Assembly (NCBI GenBank): GCA_046330455.1
Contig: JAXLSU010000001.1
Coordinates: 248,001 to 312,000 of the forward strand
Source of the DNA: CAVQXR01 sp046330455
GTDB lineage: Bacteria > Actinomycetota > Thermoleophilia > Gaiellales > Gaiellaceae
Direction: 5' to 3'
DNA: 64,000 nt
Below the pieces are notes generated by a model that saw only the letters and a program-made list of their open reading frames with translations, did no database searches and was not told where the DNA came from. This document shows, in pieces, positions 61,983-64,000 of the stretch (the stretch's first letter is position 1; the number at the start of each line of letters is the position of its first letter). The position numbers and the translations under genes were made by a program.

Positions 61983-63128
61983 TCAGCCGCGGAACATGCT
62001 GCGGGCGATCACGAGCCGCTGGATGTCGCTTGTACCCTCGTAGATCTCCTCGAGCTTCGCGTTGCGCAGCAGTCGCTCGGCCGGGTACTCGCGTGAGTAG
62101 CCGTTCGCGCCGAGGGTCTGGACGGCGGCCCACGCCGCGAGCCAGGCGGCCTCAGAGGCGGCGAGCTTCGCCATCGAGGCCTCCGTCGTGAACGGCTTCC
62201 CTGCGTCGGCCAGTCGGGCGGCATGGTGCGTCATCAGCCGCGCCTGGTCGACCGCCAGCTTGACGTCTGCGAGTCGAAACGACACGGCCTGGTACTCGTG
62301 GATGGGCTTGCCGAAGGCATGGCGCTCCCGCGCGTACTCGACGGCGACCTCGAGCGCGGCGCGGCCGATCCCGACGGCATTGGCGGCGAGCGCGACTCGC
62401 GAGCGATCGAAATACCGCATCAGGCCGTGGAAGCCCGTGCCCTCGTCGCCGAGCCGGCGGTCGTCGGGGAGGTGGCAGTCGCGGAAGAACAGCTCGCCGG
62501 CCGGGTAGCAGCGGGCGCCGAGCTTCGGCAGCGAGCGGCCCGGCTCGAACCCGGCGTCACCCTTCTCGACGACGAACGCGGTGATTCCCTTCGACCGAGT
62601 GCCGGGCGCGACGGTGGCGAAGACGACGTACAGGTCGGCGACGGGCGCATTCGAGATCCAGGTCTTGCGTCCGTTCAGCACGTAACCGTCGTCGACCCGC
62701 TTCGCATGGGTCGAGATCGCCGCGGCATCGGAGCCGCACTCGGGCTCGGTGAGGGCGAGGGCGCCCACGGGCGGCTCGGGCCCGCAGACCGGCGTGACCC
62801 ATCGGCGCTGCTGCTCCTCGCTGCCGAGCTCCAGCACCGGGCCGGCAAAGAAGCTCCCGCCGCCGAAGCAGCCCGTGATCGAGCTGTCGCCCCAGGCGAG
62901 CTCCTCGTAGATGTGAACGCCGGTGAGCAGGCTCTCGATGCCTCCTCCTCCGAACGTCTCCGGCAGGTCGAAGCAGGTCAGCCCGGCCTCCGCGGCCCTG
63001 CGGAGCACGGGCCACGGAAACTCCTCGGTCTCGTCGTAGTGGGCGGCGACCGGTCGCAGCTCCCGCTCGGCGAACTCGCGGGCATGGGCGACGAGCCGGC
63101 GGTCGAGGCGGGAGAGCTCGAAGCTCAC
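61983..63128 (-). CDS. Acyl-CoA dehydrogenase
   Basis: A 381-aa FAD enzyme. It has the signature ALTEPECGSDAAAISTHAKR, then GRKTWISNAPVADLYVVFAT, the helical C-terminal domain QTLGANGYSREYPAERLLRN, and the catalytic Glu in KLEEIYEGTSDIQRLVIAR. It would oxidise an acyl-CoA to the 2-enoyl-CoA. The ATG overlaps the MaoC-like gene stop (ATGA), so the two steps of oxidation and hydration are coupled. No ETF genes are in the window. Confidence 0.95.
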   Translation of the reverse strand: MSFELSRLDRRLVAHAREFAERELRPVAAHYDETEEFPWPVLRRAAEAGLTCFDLPETFGGGGIESLLTGVHIYEELAWGDSSITGCFGGGSFFAGPVLELGSEEQQRRWVTPVCGPEPPVGALALTEPECGSDAAAISTHAKRVDDGYVLNGRKTWISNAPVADLYVVFATVAPGTRSKGITAFVVEKGDAGFEPGRSLPKLGARCYPAGELFFRDCHLPDDRRLGDEGTGFHGLMRYFDRSRVALAANAVGIGRAALEVAVEYARERHAFGKPIHEYQAVSFRLADVKLAVDQARLMTHHAARLADAGKPFTTEASMAKLAASEAAWLAAWAAVQTLGANGYSREYPAERLLRNAKLEEIYEGTSDIQRLVIARSMFRG

Positions 63129-63586
63129 GGGCCTTTCTCCCCGTCCGTCCTCGCTCCGACCATGAGCACGTCGATGCCCGCCTGCACGATCTCGTCGTCC
63201 TGGTTCACGACCTCGACGGACAGCGTTACGATCCCGGTGTCCGGCCGTGAGCGCGACCGACGCGACGACTGGACACGGCAGCGCGCGTGGATCGTGTCGC
63301 CCGCGTACGTCGGGGCGACGAATCGTCGCTGCTCTTCGAGGTAGGCGAGCACGAGCCAGTCGTCGTCCTCGCTTCGCAGGCCGCTCGAGATCGAGAGCAC
63401 GAGCAGCCCATGCGCGATCCGCCCGCGAAACGGCGTCTCCTCCCGGACGAACAGCTCATCGGTGTGGAGCGCGTTGAAGTCGCCCGAGACGCCGCAGAAG
63501 GCCATGATGTCAGCCTCGGTCAGCGTGCGCCGGGCCGTCGTGAACTCGTGCCCGACCACGATGTCCTCGAGATACACGCGTCGCAT
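63125..63586 (-). CDS. MaoC-like (R)-hydratase family protein
   Basis: A 153-aa single hot-dog domain. The hydratase-2 motif appears as DIMAFCGVSGDFNALHTDEL, with Asp and His in the expected spacing, then RGRIAHGLLVLSISSGL. It would hydrate an enoyl-CoA. It is immediately upstream of and overlapping the acyl-CoA dehydrogenase gene, and divergent from the C45 gene. Confidence 0.92.
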   Translation of the reverse strand: MRRVYLEDIVVGHEFTTARRTLTEADIMAFCGVSGDFNALHTDELFVREETPFRGRIAHGLLVLSISSGLRSEDDDWLVLAYLEEQRRFVAPTYAGDTIHARCRVQSSRRSRSRPDTGIVTLSVEVVNQDDEIVQAGIDVLMVGARTDGEKGP

Positions 63587-63654
63587 CGGCCCGCATCATC
63601 GCGGATTCCGCGCGCCGGCAGCGCCTGCCTCGGTCAGCGTGGTACCGTCAGGCC

Positions 63655-64000
63655 GTGGCGAACGGCTATCCGCACGTTCGGGTCGAGGGCGGGCCGCGAG
63701 AGCGGGGACGCCAGTACGGGGAGCAGGCTCGCGACCGCGTGCGCACCTCGATCGGCGCCTACCGCGCCGTCTTCGCCCACAAGACCGGCTGGACGTGGGC
63801 GCGGGTGCAGCAGGAGGCACGCCGGTCGCTGGCTCCGATCGCCGCCTTCGGGGAGAAGTACCTCGAGGAGATGCACGGGATCGCCGAGGGCGCCGCCGTC
63901 CCGTTCGAGGACATCCTCGCGATCAACGTCCGCACGGAGGTCATGTTCGCCGCTACGGCACGCCTGGCCGTCGGGGAGTGCAGTGCGTTCGCGGTCCTCC
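63655..64000 (+). CDS. C45-family acyltransferase/hydrolase (5' part only)
   Basis: 115 codons are visible before the window ends. ANGYPHVRVEGGPRERGRQY is the conserved start of the isopenicillin-N acyltransferase-like family. MHGIAEGAAVPFEDILAINV lies before the autocatalytic cleavage point. The Cys in GECSAFAVL is the expected N-terminal nucleophile after self-processing. The family acylates or deacylates amides. The GTG start at 63655 fixes the standard N-terminus. Confidence 0.85.
   Translation, partial: MANGYPHVRVEGGPRERGRQYGEQARDRVRTSIGAYRAVFAHKTGWTWARVQQEARRSLAPIAAFGEKYLEEMHGIAEGAAVPFEDILAINVRTEVMFAATARLAVGECSAFAVL

Overview
The window is 64 kb of very GC-rich bacterial DNA. Genes are tightly packed, GTG and TTG starts are frequent, and neighbouring genes often overlap by 4 bp (ATGA or GTGA). 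Gene content fits a soil-type Actinomycetota, perhaps class Thermoleophilia: PucR regulators, a DUF6457 protein, an MSMEG_1061-type flavoprotein, a three-subunit transhydrogenase and many amide and acyl-CoA genes. That placement is inference; there is no rRNA or other marker gene to settle it. I see no phage, transposase, plasmid or CRISPR genes.

Layout. 1-5.6 kb: 3' part of a class III CoA-transferase, CBS-domain protein, MGT-type glycosyltransferase, orphan GcvT-like protein, tRNA-Val(UAC), membrane-anchored MepA-like peptidase, tRNA-Glu(UUC). 5.6-9.1 kb: four-gene ABC exporter operon (ATPase, permease, ATPase, permease). 9.3-15 kb: small proteins, then a minus-strand operon of SDR, pntAA, pntAB, pntB and a GerMN lipoprotein. 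15-18.1 kb: glucan debranching enzyme and GT4 glycosyltransferase. 18.8-21.8 kb: purM-purN-purH. 22-25.5 kb: an intact PucR regulator, a half-size EamA transporter, and a second PucR gene broken by six frameshifts. 25.5-47 kb: a large organic-nitrogen island. It has two HyuA/HyuB pairs, a nitrilase, an SDR, a complete Liv-type ABC importer, an NTF2-like protein and an amidase. It also has a biotin enzyme split into AHS1, AHS2, BCCP and biotin carboxylase, and a frameshifted LamB/YcsF (PxpA) gene. 47-57.7 kb: trimethylamine-dehydrogenase-like flavoprotein, GGDEF protein, class III aminotransferase, MarR regulator, a HyuA remnant, PPOX flavoprotein, PLP dehydratase, M20 hydrolase, ThDP enzyme and a HisC-like aminotransferase. 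57.7-61.9 kb: potD-potB-potC-potA polyamine importer. 61.9-64 kb: acyl-CoA dehydrogenase, MaoC-like protein and the start of a C45 acyltransferase.

How it fits together. The 25-47 kb island reads as uptake plus stepwise ATP-dependent and hydrolytic opening of a cyclic or linear amide, ureide, hydantoin or guanidine-like compound. The Liv importer brings the compound in, HyuAB, nitrilase and amidase cleave it, and a urea-carboxylase-type complex encoded as four separate proteins carboxylates an amide nitrogen. The substrate cannot be read from sequence. The polyamine importer, amine dehydrogenase and aminotransferases downstream extend the nitrogen-scavenging theme.

The clearest non-gene signal is a family of mosaic inverted repeats at three gene junctions (about 9956-10086, 18202-18789 and 45978-46284). 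All three lie between convergent genes, abut or overlap the stop codons, and share the 11-bp arm GCGGCTGACGG, the 19-nt hairpin GGCCGGATCTCATCCGGCC, or both. They look like REP- or MITE-type elements that may act as bidirectional terminators.
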